Below are positions 53,305 through 54,452 of a DNA stretch of 54,452 nucleotides, one piece after another. Below the pieces are notes generated by a model. It worked only from the letters and a program-made list of their open reading frames with translations, was not told the origin of the DNA and made no database searches. Location: the NCBI GenBank assembly GCA_964500515.1, contig CAZCNE010000008.1:1-54452 (forward strand), given 5' to 3'. Numbering within the stretch: position 1 is the stretch's first letter; each line of letters starts with the position of its first letter. Position numbers and translations under genes: made by a program. The DNA comes from Altimarinus sp964500515. Lineage in GTDB: Bacteria > Patescibacteriota > Gracilibacteria > BD1-5 > UBA6164.

Positions 53305-54452
53305 ATGAATAAACAAGTTGATTATAAGCTTTTTTTCTTAGTTATTATTCTTGTAGTTTTTTGAATGATAATGATAAGTTCTGTTTCTGTTTATCCGTCA
53401 TTTAAAGTCACTACAACTATGGTAAAAAAATGACTTATAGAAAACGCTTATAATCATTTTTATGTTATAAGAAATATAGGTCATGTAATTATTTCTATAA
53501 TAGCTTTATGAATTATAGTAAAAATTCCTTACACTTTTTATGAAAAATATTCAAAATATATTTTTTGATTTTGTTTAAGTCTTTTAATTGTAGTTTTATT
53601 TTTGTGAATAACTTTGAAATGAGCTAAATGATGGATAAATATACCTTGAATTCCTTTTACAATTCAGCCAACAGAATTTTTAAAATTATGATTTATTATA
53701 TATTTAGCATACTTTTTCAAAAAAAATAAACATTATTTACACACTTTTGATAAATGATTTATTCCTTTTATGTTTATTTTGTGACTTGTAGTTTTTTTAA
53801 TTGCCTTGCAACCAGATTTTTGAACAATAATGCTTATAGCTCCAGTTGCAACTCTTATGTTTTTTGTAGCTTGAGCAAATATTAAATATATTTTAACTTT
53901 AGCTTTATCTTGATTATTGCTCGTATTTGTAGTTTATAGTATATGAGATTATGATAAGGAAACTAAAAAAAATCTAAATAGTTTTTGATATATAACTCAG
54001 AGATTAGATAATTTTTTAAGTGATGAAAAAACAGCTATAGAAAACAAAACTATCAATTATCAAACTGAACAATGAATAATAGCTATTTGAAGTTGATGAT
54101 TTTGATGACTTTGATTTGGTAATTCAATACAAAAATTTGGGTATTTACCTGAAGTACAATGAGATTTTATATTTTCTGCAATAGTTGAAGAAATGTGATT
54201 TGTATGAGCTTTTATTTTGCTATCTATTTATTTATATATATGATATAGATGAGTTATTATAGCATACAATTCAAAAGATCTTTTTGCAAAATATTTAGCT
54301 ATAGGTATCACATCTCGGTTTATTTGACAAGCATTTATAAATATTTGAGTTAATTTAAATATAGTTCCATTAACCTGAATAACTCTTCCTTTTATAAGTT
54401 ATTGATGATCAAGTTTGTTGTCTTGTACTATGTGACTTGCAATTCTTTTAAA
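53305..54452 (+). CDS. FtsW/RodA/SpoVE-family peptidoglycan glycosyltransferase (3' end cut off by window)
   Basis: 382 codons are present and the stop lies beyond the window. A SEDS-family polytopic membrane protein: ILVVFGMIMISSVSVYPSF, AKGWINIPGIPFTIQPTEF, FLIALQPDFGTIMLIAPVAT with the catalytic Asp of ALQPDFGT, GSGGFGGLGFGNSIQKFGYL PEVQ with TGA glycines, DFIFSAIVEEMGF, and VPLTGITLPFISYGGSS near the end. SEDS proteins polymerise lipid II with a partner class B PBP. FtsW (division) and RodA (elongation) cannot be separated without context; the GSGGFGGLGFG..Q..GYLPE pattern leans to FtsW/SpoVE. Confidence 0.9.

Noticed and set aside
1..54452. UGA read as tryptophan (table 4)
   Set aside because: TGA falls on invariant glycines (for example GGRYD, GAGVGG, P-loop), and invariant tryptophans use TGG.

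Overview
The window comes from a very AT-rich bacterium that reads UGA as glycine (translation table 25), as candidate phyla Absconditabacteria (SR1) and Gracilibacteria do. Nearly every conserved protein here is cut up by TGA under the standard code. The TGAs fall on family-invariant glycines: the DnaB P-loop, the GGRYD motif of HisRS, the GAGVGG helix of MscS and the IGKS of UvrC. Tryptophan is still written TGG, so this is not the Mycoplasma code. All coordinates and lengths below treat TGA as Gly and only TAA/TAG as stops.

Layout. 1-9168: tRNA-Leu, a thyA-folA pair, a TerC membrane protein, a LysM/CHAP wall hydrolase, L21, tRNA-Gln, a CDF transporter, an HD phosphohydrolase, rlmE and an MscS channel. 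9248-14758: an N-terminally shortened DNA polymerase I, a likely leucine-codon attenuator ahead of a small unknown gene, dnaB and hisS. 14823-20559 (minus): degenerate hot-dog-fold genes, one with an in-frame TAA and one needing a -1 shift at A AAA AAG, then an 1119-aa GT-C-like membrane protein. 20724-24288: argS and a methyltransferase swollen by in-frame inserts. 24440-40419: a run of large plus-strand proteins (831-1381 aa) of unknown function, led by a peptidoglycan-binding protein. 40421-44970 (minus): a TatD nuclease with a huge in-frame insert, a cohesin-like membrane-anchored protein and uvrC with two degraded inserts. 45110-51323: an AGOG-type DNA glycosylase, two secreted 3D-domain wall proteins, a pilin carrying a fibrinogen-like domain and a second MscS-type channel. 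51489-54452: rpmF, nusB, rnc, a YggT protein and the start of ftsW/rodA.

The most unusual finding is a family of G+C-rich palindromic elements built on AAATCCCCCT / AGGGGGATTT and CCCCCTTTATCAAGGGGG. They sit between genes and, in reading frame, inside conserved genes. In two unrelated genes (methyltransferase and tatD) the insert also carries a nearly identical DUF559/Vsr-like endonuclease domain bounded by inverted copies of the repeat. Both host genes stay open from start to stop, and the inserts lie in loops between core elements. uvrC carries two older-looking copies. This looks like an in-frame mobile element, analogous in behaviour to Rickettsia palindromic elements but associated with its own nuclease domain.

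The gene content (several wall hydrolases, a lectin-like pilin, mechanosensitive channels, giant unknown proteins, no biosynthetic operons apart from thyA-folA) fits a small host-attached or predatory CPR bacterium. That lifestyle is an inference.
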